From: Phoronis australis
Taxonomy: Eukaryota > Phoronida > Phoronidae
Length of the DNA: 64,000 nt
Direction: 5' to 3'
Assembly (NCBI GenBank): GCA_002633005.1
Contig: NMRA01000107.1
Span: 601,169 to 665,168, forward strand
Positions 11,501-24,500 of this stretch are shown here, piece after piece. Made by a program: the position numbers and the translations under genes. The number at the start of each line of letters is the position of its first letter. The stretch's first letter is position 1. The notes beneath the pieces were generated by a model, which searched no databases, had not been told where the DNA came from, and worked only from the letters and a program-made list of their open reading frames with translations.

Positions 11501-13859
11501 ACTTGATTCTCGCGATGGTTTCCGGGCGCATCAGTGAGTTTCGTAAAATGCCTAAAAAACTTGCATTTCAACGTTTTTGGCTCGGGTCCACCTTATTAGT
11601 AGTTCTTCGGACTGGTGCACCTTCGACTCGTGAGCTGTTTCCCCTGGTGAAAATCACTACACAACTGAGTGGACATCACAAAGACGAAATGTTTAGTCTG
11701 ATTACACAATAACACATGACCAACAATTGTGAACATCCTAGACCACGGCGATACTTGTGCCAAAGAATCCCGTGACCAGCATGGTGTAAACAAGTACAGT
11801 GGGCTGTCTTAGAAGTGTCCTACACGTACTGGGGGAACACAAGGGGTCACCATTCAGTGCTACACACTGGGTAAATACAGAGGAGTCGTCATTCAGGGCG
11901 TGAGTAAACTTGCGCGGCAAATCGTGACTCATCAGTTCAGATTATAAAGTTGTGTACTGTGTGATAAACTTGATTCTCGAGTACCGTATTTTTTTGATAA
12001 GCAGAAACGTCATCGTTTAAAATGGTACTAAACCCAGCTCTGGCCTATGAACAGCAAAACGACGTTTCCATCCAATTCTTTGAAACAAAATAATACTCTT
12101 TAACACTCGCAACTCCTACATTCAAAATCTGCTAAACAAGCGTGACCTACGCACTTAGCGAATTACTCGGCATGTGGGGAAGTCAACCCACCAAGAACCA
12201 CAATAACCAAACTGTGACATAGGGAGCATGAGTTTCAAGTTGATTCCAACCATTATCTCTTAAGATTGGCCTCAGCGATGCCTTTACAGGTGAAGTAATG
12301 AGGATTGGTGGAAATCATCAAAACAGGGTTTAGTATCCTATTTTAAAAGCTTCTTGATGAATGCCTGCCATCTTTTTGCGACAAGCTGGGCAAACTTGAA
12401 CACTGTCGATTGAAGAGCATAGTAAGTAACTGATAATTTAGGTTTTATTTCCAAGAAGAGTACAGTTACCATGACAACCATCAGATCTTCACAGAGGTCA
12501 ACTGAACAACAAAAGAGAGGCTTGAATACAACAATAGACATGATGAACAACCAGAACAGAAGAACAAGTCCAGGAATAATGAGGGTACATCCACGAAAAT
12601 GTGGGTAAACATAAAACAGAAAATATCAGTCAAACTTTTCTGCTATTCTAACTACTAACCATGAGGATAGAGGGCGCAGCATGCTTCACACAGACAAATG
12701 TAAAATGTTTCAAAACACAACCCAGGAATTTAGAATTTTAACATTTTTAATCTTTGAAGTTGTGACAAGTTTAAAAACCATTGACTTTCTAAAGCCTATT
12801 ATTTCATTGAAACACGCTGCCCTCAATTAGGAACTGGTTGTTCTACAGTGGAAACAGACATTCATGAACTATTGACTTGAGAGGTTGAAATTGTTAGAAC
12901 TACACTAACCAGAATACCTCTGAATGTCGTACTAGACACTGTCAGGCCAGTTTACAGGGTAACAACATTACTTCCAACTACCTTACATCTCGCTAATTCA
13001 CACGGTGTAATTGATTTTTTTACTTTTTCACAAAGATAAACAGGACAATTATTATTTTGAACTTCTATGACATAGCTAACATCAGACAATTGAAGAAGAC
13101 TTTGAAATGCAAAAGTAAACTTAGGCAGTTATTCTTGTACAGCATTGGTGAGACTTTAACAGAGAACAAATTCATCACTTTAAGTGCAGTGAAATTTGTT
13201 GGTGAAATGCAAACTATCCCTTGAATTACAAGAATACCCCGTGAATAATCAATACATCAATGTCAAACATTTTGTGGAGGAATTCTTTATTTTGGACCAT
13301 GACTGCAACAAGATGATAACATTTTGGATGAATCTGAGATAGCAAAAAAGTGAAAGTAAGTCAAAATGCCACTGAAAATTGTCCCTAATATCATTTTCAT
13401 TTTTGAAATCAGATGTAAAGTTAAATTCATTGTAAACCACAAACTGGGTCTTACTCTTTGCAGTGGCTTTCAATAACTCACAGCGACAAAGAAACCCAAT
13501 CTATAGAATTTACGCCAAAATATTAAAATGACCATTGGCAGGAAAAAGCTGTGCTACAGTGTAAATTAGCCCGAACTCGTACATTTATAATAAAATGTAT
13601 ACGTCTTCTAACTTTTTGGTCAACATGATGCTGAAGCTGTTAGACAGGTTGGACCAGCTTACTTAGTATTATAGTGTCAAATTGTATCAACAACAACCCT
13701 GGCTCTTTCTACATAAAAACTAAGAAGGTCAAGGTCATCAAATCAAATCCTTTCCACTACTGAAGACAACAAGTATGCGTGTACTCATTTTTGTACCACT
13801 TTTCATAAATTTGTTCAGCCAATCAAACGTGAATAATCCCCTCACTTCCGCTTTGCAGT
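11501..13859. other. Intergenic or extended 3' UTR, nothing recognised
   Basis: AT-rich sequence downstream of laminin with short unrelated reading frames (for example 12338-12550 minus, 70 codons, hydrophobic, no family recognised). May partly be 3' UTR if the distal AATAAA near 13286 is used. Confidence 0.5.
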
Positions 13860-14333
13860 CCTCTCTTCCACATCATATCTTTATTGACGCTGACAGGACA
13901 GCGATTACGTTTTACAGGCTGAACACATTATTTTAGATGCACAAATTTTACATTCACCTGACAAACTCAAATCAATGTCCTATCAGCATCTGGACAGCAG
14001 GGTTATATAACATTGTTAACTGAAGAAATAATCACCACCTTACTTCAAAGGGAAAGCACCAATTCAGATTTCACTCAACAACATTTTTAATCAAAGCTTT
14101 ACAGTGGTACTTGTGGTGTTGTCATAAAATACAAGCATGAACGAACATGCTGTTGCTAATCAAATTTGTTTGTCACATCAAAGAGCACATAATACAAAAT
14201 CTTGGTGCAAGTGTCTTTTACAGAGAAAATGATTTGACACTTAATGCTAGTCTGAGTGACTCACACGGCCATAAATGTTACCAAGAGCCATGCCCAATCC
14301 AACCCTATCTAACAGCTGGCAATAACATCACAT
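13860..14333 (-). promoter_or_regulatory. Probable laminin 3' UTR with AATAAA polyadenylation signal
   Basis: Sequence after the TAA stop has no continuing frame. A minus-strand AATAAA lies at 13880-13885, about 450 bases after the stop, and a weaker ATTAAA-type signal near 14085-14090. Another AATAAA near 13286 would allow a longer 3' UTR. Which one is used cannot be told from sequence. Confidence 0.45.
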
Positions 14334-17300
14334 TTACGTGGTTGGACAGGTCTGCAGGTCGACTGTCCCAACCACTTGAGAAGACTCCAGATGGCGCATC
14401 TTGTCGTTGATCTTCAAGTTCCTCAAACATCCAACGTACTTGTCACGTGTCATTGTGGCATGACCACTTGGGTCAAAGTTAGCTGCAAAGGTTGGACTGA
14501 ATGAATGAAAACGTACGAAGAAATACATTTCTTACATTAGTGAAAACATTATTAAAGTAGCAATTTTTCGTTTGTGTAAGACTGTTTGTTGCTAATTCAC
14601 ATACTTTTGAATATACGCGATTTTATTTTTAAAACATACGAGAAAAAAACCCATGTTACTGCATAAATATGTTAATAAAATTAATTGATAATTTATGTGC
14701 ATTTTAATACAAATCAACAAAATTTCAGAAGATAAAAAGCGGCAAACTGCATTACAAAATATTTCCCTCATTTTTCCAAGGTCTATACCCATCCCAATGT
14801 GTAAACCAAACATCATACCTGGTACACCGCCAATATACAGTGGATGGTTGGTGTCTGTGGAGGACACATTGATGTCACCAACACCAGGCGCTACCTGTTT
14901 GTTGTTCACTTCCAGGAACAGAGTGTTCTTGGCCTTGATCACTGAAAATAAAGATGGAAGCTATACTTGCAAAAAGCTTGTATCTCATACTTTCAATATC
15001 TACAAATATGTAATTCTACATAGTTACATACACTCAGAAGAGCAAGGGTGAGATTACCAATACGTCTGATTGGATTTCTGTATTTGACCGCAGGTACCGA
15101 TGGCTCAGTGGACTAAAGCGTCTGCACGGTTAACAGAAGGTCCCAGATTTGAGTCCCGGTTGGGGCAGAATTGTTTTCAGACTTATATTCATTAGACCAT
15201 AGGTGGCCTACTGACCAGACTTAGAAATGTTTGTGACTTTCAATATCATTGCAAGTCACCTTAAGAAGCTGTGCTCAAATACTTGTAGAGGTGATGTGGA
15301 CACTTACCCTTAACAGAGTGCCACCTTCCATCACACAGTTCTGCCAGGAAGGACTTGGCTGGTGCGTAAATACTCTTCAGGTCTTTGTTACCATTACGGG
15401 CACCAGCAATAAGCTGTAGGGAGGAATGAGACAGAGAATTAGAAGTCACCAGAGGCTCCAGTCAATAACATCAGTCATTCATGGATGAAAGCTAGGTAAG
15501 TATGACTAAATGCTAAGCTTGTAACACATAGAGATATTTAAGATATATTCACAATAGAGAAGCCTTGAAGCAAGCAATGCAGACTAGAGCTTTGGTGAAT
15601 GCTAGTAGCTATGAACAACAAGTAACTAGTTCTAGGTCATGTAATGCAAAAGGTGGCAACTAAGTCCAATTCCCTTCAAATGCTAAAAACTTTGTTTTAA
15701 AATCAGTCATTAGGGCATGTTCAGTCATATTCTGTGTCAAGCTGTATCTCTGCAAAGGTTTTAGTATAGACCTAATTCACACCGACAGGAGGAGCGTTTC
15801 AAAACGAGGCTCGCTACGATAGTTCAGTTGACTTTTCGACTGGCATAGTTGTATTCCACGTTGCATGAACGGCTAGAAAAATATGGACATTCGACCGTCT
15901 GTTTTAAAATCCCTAAGGACGTTGAGATTCGGAAGCGTTGGGTCGCATGCTATATGCAGCGACGAAAGAAAATAGGTCCGTTTGAACATTATAAATGTTT
16001 AGTTCGAAAAGTTACAGGTAGATCATATTTTGTGTAGCATCTCGGTTCACAACCGGAGAATCTTTGGTCAGCCAGGCTGTATTTTCATGACTACGGGTTA
16101 AAAGATGACGCATTTTTCTTTCCAAAAAGGAAAGGCATCTCAATCCCCCGATTTTGGGGACGAATATCAGCCCTATTTCCCTCTCAAAAATATTGAAAAG
16201 GTCCCCGAAATTCTCCCCACGAGGCCTAAAAATTCCCCTAGAGTGATTGAAAAGTTCTCACCGAAGTTAAATCATCTGTAACCACACAGGTGACAATTTG
16301 AAAGAGCACAAAATGCTACTTGAGGTAGAGCTGAGAGGTAGATTTTAACTCTTACTAGGCAAAAAAATTCCCCTCTCAGAACTGGAAAGCAAAGGCATCT
16401 CATGGGCGGCGCAGCACTGAAAAAAGTGGGGGGCTAAAGCCCCTTCAGCCCCATGGTGCGCCGCCCATGCACCTCAGTTTCCCCTTTCATGAACGAGGCA
16501 TCTGAAGAAACATGATAACTATGCTTACTCTGTCCAGTTAACTGAAATTGAACTCTAAAACGAGGTTATGCTTTGGACGAACGAATTAGGTGTTTTAATT
16601 TTAAAATTCAACTTGGTCCAGGTTTGATATTTGGAACCTGTAACACATGAAATAGAGGTAAGAATTATTAAAGCCAAGAAAGCAGAATTTATGGTCAAAT
16701 AATTACTTGTGATGTGTGCAAGGGAGTGAATGAGAACCTGAATATAATGCGAAAGCGATTTCTGGGGCTGTGCTCGTTTTTAATTTTCTTTCAAAATTTA
16801 AAAAATGGTCAAATAATTTTTATTTTCAATTAGGAGCAAGTTTTTTATTTTTATAAAAAAATTATTTAATAACATCAGTTATTCTTTCAGATCAATGACA
16901 AATCAACTGTTAGTCCCGGTAGTCCCTACCTCACCAGGGCCTAGGCTATGCTTGATGTTAATATTCTTTATCAACAAATTAAACCAGATGTGACTAATTG
17001 CGCATGACTGCAAAATGCGATGAGCCACCACTGTTGAATATATCTTCAACTCGTCAACAGTACAAACAGATGACCTGATTCATATAGAAAACATTCTATC
17101 ATCAATTTACAAGAAGAAACGCAACCCTGCATTCAGCATAATACCTAATCCGTAACACTACGATCGCCGCAGTTTGGTAATATTTACTTTTCATGTTTCG
17201 AACCTGATTTTCCGAAAAAAAATTATACCCTTCCGTCAGACAACTCTTTGGTGCATTGACGTGTTCTCTAATGTATTTTTCTAAGTCTCTGTGGTTAATT

Positions 17301-18507
17301 ATTGACATATTTTTAAGATTTTAATACCCAGGTTGGACTCAAAAGACCGGCCATTTGACTCACGCAATGTCAACTTCCACTTTGTTTATCGCAGTGAGCC
17401 TCGCTTTGGATTTTAATGTCCGCGGCGTGAGTTAGGTCTATTTCTACCAGTGTTTAAGTTGTACTTAATGACCACCACTGGCTACATTTAGCCCATAACA
17501 CTGGTCACCCAAGCTCACACCAATGACAGCTAGGCCTCACCTGTCCGTCCACCAGCTGGATTATTAAGTAGTCACTGCCTGGGTTCATGACAGCAAACAG
17601 TACTCCTGACTTGACGCGAGGTCTCATTTCAAATGTGATCTCAATGTCACGACCAACACGGAAGTTGTCCTCTGCAATAAAAATGGTGTAATTTTTAGCA
17701 AAACCATCGATACACTGTTATCAAAAATTAAGTCGCTCCAAGAGCACAGGAGAATATCATTAGCAGACTGAGTTGCATTTACGTAATTTGTCTGCTTGAA
17801 CAAACTTGCCATAGAAAGTACAGCAGTTCTTACACATTGTCCAGCCACTCAAAGAACTACTCAAATATGGAACATGCAGCGTACGGTAGTCAGGCATCCA
17901 CTAAATCCTAGCAGTGTTAACAAAAATACAAGTAGAGTCCACAGGGTTTCGTCTTTTGACTTTCAACTAGAAATCAGTCTATGGATGGCTTGGCCTATTT
18001 CATAAAAACCAAGTGCAATTCAAAAGACAGAAATCCTTAACCTCCTCAACTGACAGTTGACGAAATATTTTGGGAATTGCAAAAGACAAAAATTAACTTT
18101 TGTCTACTTGTAGTCAAACTTTTGGTGTCAAACAACAAAAGCCAATGGACAGTTCAACAAACAGGACCCACATCTATGATCTACACGAATGCATATACTG
18201 TTCGTACAATACCATGTACACAAAGCAAAACTACAAATAGCTGCCAATGTTGATACATTTCAAGACCGTGCACTTATCTACACTCCCCAACAGGGTCTAA
18301 TTTTTTACTCAAACACGCAAATATGATAAAGCTATCACGACAACCATTGTGCCTACCCAGAATAAGATATCCAGGCTCTTTGCTGAAGAAGGTTCCCATT
18401 TCTACAGAGTCTGTACACTTGGAGAGCTCATGTGTGCGCGATGGTTTCAGGTGTTCCATATTGAGCTTGAAGTTTCTCAGGCATCCCTTGAAGTTCATGG
18501 CTCCAGT
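14334..18507 (-). CDS. Laminin alpha exons 47-51: LG5 module and stop codon
   Basis: Exons 18357-18507 (shared with LG4), 17541-17671, 15308-15413, 14819-14941 and 14334-14482. Reads FRVGRDIEITFEMRPRVKSG, LFAVMNPGSDYLIIQLVDGQ, LAELCDGRWHSVK, NTLFLEVNNKQVAPG, HPLYIGGVP, KYVGCLRNLKINDKMRHLE and ends VGTVDLQTCPTT-stop. The final cysteine a few residues before the stop is the usual end of a laminin alpha chain, so the C-terminus is complete. LG4-5 bind dystroglycan and heparan sulphate in the family. Confidence 0.93.
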
Positions 18508-21500
18508 CTGAAACAGTATAAACGCCAATGTCTGAATGAGCGATTATACAGTACACAAAAATCAAGCTAAGCTTCATAACACTGCCATTACAAATTATGA
18601 CTGAACTGATGCTCACAAAACCGCACTCAAAATAATGCGTTCTTTCAAAGACTACTACGCTTGAGTTTTCCAGGAAATAACTTTACTTTCCACAAGTTTC
18701 CCAAGATATAATTTATATTTTTTCGTGACATATCCAGCATATCCATTTTTGGCACAGACACTTGACACCAAGTCAATTGATTCTTTCCTTAAACTATTGA
18801 AAGTCTCAAGTTGTGACGAGACTCGCTAACTGACGGTTTGGAATTTACACCGAGCTGTTTCTCTACCACTTACACCAAGCTGTTTCTTTAAATTCTCCAA
18901 TTTTGCAGCATCCATTCCACCGAGACCTCCCAAGTAGAATGGTGGTTTAGCCTCAATACTACGCGAGGAGCCCTTTGACCTTTTGGAGCCTATTCTGGTG
19001 CCATCGATGATCAGTTCACCTTGTCTGTTCCTACGCTTGAATACGACCTGTAAGTAATCAGAGTTAGACATTGCTCACAGATGTCAGCAGTTGGCTCAGA
19101 AATGTTAAAACCAATGCTGTTACACTGTGTGGAATCCTTCGGTTTAATTCTTGTTTGCAAATATTGTTCATATTTCCCAGTAGACAGTGCCATCATCTGA
19201 ATTGGCCCAGTTGAATTTCCGTTGATTTTGTGATATAGAAATAAATATTCATTATAAAAACATGAGTTTCCTGAATAACCTTTAGAAATTGTGTAAAAAT
19301 GTTATGTGTCAAAACTGAAAATCAAAGCGTTGCCACTTTGTAACTTCACAGATTTATTTATTTTTTGGTTATGTTGAAGCTATAATTAAAAACTTCATCA
19401 AATACTGAACTTTCATGTTGACCATTTTTCTGTGAATAAACAATTCCCATTCAAATTTCCAATTTAACAATGTTAAGTCATTAAACTGAGTGACCTCCAT
19501 ACCAGCACAATGTACAGCAGTATTGGTGACCTACTTAACTAAGCACACGCGGGGATTAGTCTGACCAGCAGCTCAGTGTTCAGGACATTAACTCTAAGCC
19601 AAACCAGGTACCCAGTTATGATGACAGGCAAATCTAATAAAAGGTCAAATACAACTCATGTCATTAGAATACAGTCACTCACGTAATTTGATGTAGGCAT
19701 AATTGTTTGACGTCACTAATTATTGACTGACCTTGATGGAAAAGTGGCCAGTAGTCTGATATAATACGTCTATATTTTGAGAACCAGTGGACAAAACAAA
19801 ATATGTGCTTTGTTTATGTGTGTGATCAAGTTAAATGAAACTTGCAAATGAATAGACAGATTGCTCTGGCTCTCAAAAATCATATTTATGAAATGTGTAT
19901 GTGTACAAGACTCAGATGAGAGGGTGCATATTGTACAAGTAGGTCGCGGATGAGTGTTTGTGTGTGTGTGTGTGTGTGTGTGCGTGTGTGTGTGTGTGTG
20001 TGAGCGCGTGTGTCGAAGACATGACACAGACCAGCCCAGTGAGAGGTATATACCTGATGCCATTCTCCATCACTGTACTCTCCAGTGGAGACCACCTGAC
20101 CAGGGCCTGAGCCAGGGTTGAATATGTAATGCACCAGACCTCCAGACATGTAGAGAGCCTGCATGTCACGCGAACCACCCATGTAGAATATCAAGCCATC
20201 GAGGGCACTAGTCTTAAATTCAATGCTGAACTCTGACCTGAAACATCACCAAGGTTACAAGAGGTCAAACACAAATCCCTCAATCTGAACAGAGAAAGCA
20301 TTTTATAAAAAGTCCACCGAAATGAGCAGTACTCCAAAAGAATATAGCTATTAGTAAGACTGCATTGAGTAAAAACCTGATGAAACCTACGTGTTCTGGA
20401 TATTATCATTTTAAAATTTAAAGCTGTTTCTTGTCAGTACTCACGTGCTATAAACTGTAAGAAATACAAGGTCTTTCAGAGTAATTGTGAGATGATTTCA
20501 ACAAGGAAATCAATCAGTTTGTGAAACTTACTGCCAGTTAAATGAACCAAAACTATTTAAACAATCCAAAAGTATTTGCTATAAAATTTAGCCCGTGGGA
20601 GAGAAATTGATAATTTCTTTTAAAAAAAGCGATCGTATCAACACTGTATTTGCTGGCTTACTGCTGCTAAGAAACACAACAGAAGTCCGTATTTACTTAC
20701 GATTTAGAATAGCCTGAAGTGAACGAGTCAAACTCAGCTCGGCTGTCAGAGCTCGTCCCAAACCTGAGGGCTGTCTCCTCTGTATCACTCACAGACGGTA
20801 CTACAGGGTTCAGAGGTAGAGCGCATTCGTCAGATGGCTGCTCAGCGCCCTCTGTGGCGGGTAAAGCTGAAACAACAAAATAGAAATAGAAGTCAGAACA
20901 GCAGAATGACAGCTTTAGTGATCAAACATAACTTACAAGAGATTTAATTAACACCTTAAAGATGCAAAATACATCAATGATGACAGAAAGTTAACAAAAA
21001 AAGCCAAGGTCACCAAGATGGGAGTTAAAAACGTGTGGTTTGCCAAATATAACAATACATATTTCATTATAATGAAAACCGAGAATAAGCTACAAAAATG
21101 TGTGAAGACTGCAGAATGCGAAACTGTGTGAGCTGAGCACGACGTTAAGCCATGTGGACACTACAGGATGCTAAATTGGGTTAACACTACCGAATGTCAA
21201 ACTGTGCGTACACTGCAGGATGTGAAACTGCATGAACATTGCAGGATGTTAAATTGTGTGAACACAGCAGGATATTAAACTGTGAGAAAACTACAGGATG
21301 TGAACCTATGTGAACACAGTAGGATGTTAAACTGTGTGAACACTGCAGGATGTCAAGCTGTTTGAACACTGCAGGATGTTAAACTGTGTGAACACTGTAG
21401 GATGTTAAACTGAGTGAACACAGCAGGATGTTAAACTGTGTGAACACTGCAGGATGTTAAACTGTGTGAACACTGTAGGATGTTAAACTGTGTGAACACA

Positions 21501-24500
21501 GCAGGATGTTAAACTGTGTGAACACTGCAGGATGTTAAACTGTGTGAAAACTGCAGGATGTTAAACTGTGTGAACACTGCAGGATGTTAAACTGTGTGAA
21601 CACAGCAGGATGTTAAACACACAGGACAACTAACAGGTCTTTACACATCGCTAAATGTCAATCACACTATGGTAAGTAATGTTTGTGAAAAATACAAACA
21701 AAATTATATAAAGTTAAACACAATTCCTATGTATATAATAATTCAAATGCAAGATATATTAAAACATAACAACACTGAGCCCTACTTACGATCACTAGTG
21801 GCCTTTATAGGCTCAGGCAAACTTGGTGATCTAGTGGTCGGAGCTATCGTCGTGACTACCGGGTCAACCAGAGGACACTTGGTGAAAGACACACCGACTC
21901 TGTCATTGGGTGGAACACTGGCGAAATCTTGTGGTCTTGAAAGAAGAAGTTGACGTCATATTAGTTTTAGTTTAATTAGGACCAAACATAGATTTACGGC
22001 TGAAAACTACTCGTTTTGGAAGCGCTTTATCAAAGATTGAGCTTCAAGAATAATGAACACTTATTTGATTAAACCATAACAATAACTGACACAAAAAAAT
22101 CACAACTTCTTGTTCCCAACAGGCCATCATTCAGAAAACACCCAGTTCCTTGGGGGCCATTAGTGACCACCATCACCACCCCAATAACAATCACATTTTC
22201 TGCCACCTTAAAGATAACCACTAGTACCATCTCAGGTGCAGCCAAGCATACAATAGCCCTGCTCAATGAAGCACAGATATGGTGCACATTGTGATACGGT
22301 GTCGCTTATGATAGGTTAAGTCTCAAACTGCACTACAGTAGCAACAAGGAATTGGAACAGTAACAACTGGATGGGACAGCAAAGAACAAACATGTCTAGT
22401 CCTGATTTCATACATATGTATGTATGTAAGCTATGTATGAATGTATGTATGTGTGTGTTACATACATACATACACACATACATACATACATACATACACA
22501 CATACATACATAGACATACACAATACACATAGTATCTTCAGTGACAGAAAATCTCCCTTGAGACCAGTTTTGTAGAACATGATGTTCCATTTGTTTTTAA
22601 TGACCTGAAAAGCTAATCGCAGTAACTAGCGCTCTATCACAGACATTAAAAACACAGGGAATGTCGTATTCAACAAAATATAAATATACATGTAATAGTT
22701 ATTTTACACTGTTAAGCTAGGGTGACCTAACCAAACTGTCTACTGTTTTCACTAGGGAGCTCCAGAATCAGAAAATGCAAAACAAAAAACGATGTGAAAT
22801 ACACACAATATGGCAGTACTACCATGCTCAATTGACCTTACGCCAGAAAATGAATAACAGGTGTGATTGACCAATCAGAATGCTGCATTCCGGACACTCA
22901 TCCAGACAGCATTTCAAGTCGCCATTTGTCCAACAAACATTAGTGTATGTAGGACAAAACACAGTGTGCATTTTAAATGGCCAAGAGGTGTTGTTGTGAT
23001 GTATGTAATTCAGACAGTTGTTATACCGACACAGATGAAAGTCCTGTCAATTTTTGGCCTTTTCCAAAGCCTAAAAGTGACTATGTAATGAGCAAACAGT
23101 GCCGTTAATTAAACTGCATGTACTCCCGCATGAGCAGCCTAGCCTGTCAACACTGTTTGACCACTCGAAAGCTAAATACAAGTATGTTCTAAGGTATGCA
23201 CTCTTTTTAATATTTCTTCCCAATATCGGAATTTTGGCTCTGGATTACAGTCTTGTTTAGTGTGTGACCCACCGCCTCTGCGATCACTTAGTGGTTCATT
23301 ATAGTCATACATGACAACCTTTTCCATAGCACTGATGAAAACGAGTTAAAATATAGTCAATCAAGAGTCAAAATGCATTGCATGCCTACCTGCTAACCTA
23401 TTAGAGGCTTTTACATCTATACTGACTGTGAGTGTTGTTATAGGCCTATTCGTAACTCCTCACTATTGGCCCTGTCAAGCAACTTAGGCTCGTGATATGT
23501 TATTATCTCGACAAAGATTGCCAGTAAAAGCCAAAGCAAAGGATTGAACACTTTATTATGAACATCGAAGAAAATGCACATTAATTACCGAAAATACTTA
23601 GCATTTTGGCGCTACGCCGTGGCACTACAGAAACGGCAAGCACGTACTGAGCAATACGCAGTGCCTGTATTGGGTCAGACACGTATGTAGTATGTAACTC
23701 TGATTAAAACAAGATTAGCAACATTTGGTCAGCAAGTGTGCTTTGTTTAGTCTGTATTCAGAGGTCATAATCACGGTCTCAAGTAATAACTGGGTTAGAC
23801 TAGTGTTGCTTCATCAAAATCACTACCTTTGAAATGTTAATTTGAATGGCAGTTATGCCGAATTTCGACTCGTTACGTGTGTCTGTCACGGCGCCGTCTC
23901 GACCATCGACGATCACTGGACACGGAATTCTCGGCTAAACTGTTACAATTACAGCTCAGTAGGTTTCTTGATCCCTCAATATTTTAGTAAAACGTTCGTT
24001 TTGCTTTGAGGGAAGAATTTTTATTCATTAAGGATTTTTACTATTATTTTTAACCGCATTCGACAGTGCAGTTTTTGTTGACGCTGATGTCAACTCAATG
24101 AGGCTCGTCGGATTTGCGTTGACTTCTGAAACATCCACGAGCGGTTTACACGTCAGTTGCCCTCGACATAAATCTTCACCCCATTCCCGTAGGAATCTTT
24201 TCTGAAGGTTCTTGCCTTTTGTCTTTGTCATGGCGAGATTCATAGGGACGATAATATTCGCCAAAGTCTGCGTGAATATCAGTTAGCACACCGGTCTTGC
24301 TTGACGAAGCCATTCTCTGATGTCGAACTTCCGCATCACGTGACATCATAGGCAGAGCGATCTTCTGCTGGCGTAAGGTCAATTAACTGAGAACATGCTT
24401 GCGCCTTCAAAACAGTTCACAGATACCTAACAGATTTGTCTCACAATAACACTGTTAGAACTTACTTAGAATTGACCGTCACTTCCCCCATGCAGCCGTC

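Noticed and set aside
15093-15168. Functional tRNA gene
   Set aside because: Internal promoter boxes are present but the acceptor stem does not pair and a SINE-like body follows.
19770-20194. Frames encoding long His-Thr runs
   Set aside because: Produced by the (GT)n microsatellite read through beside laminin exon 45.
21119-21618. CRISPR-like regular repeats
   Set aside because: Units are contiguous with no spacers, and the DNA is animal; it is a minisatellite. The same applies to the 40-, 50- and 26-bp arrays.
22316-22590. Tyr/Val/Cys/Met-rich frames
   Set aside because: Translation of the tetranucleotide microsatellite.
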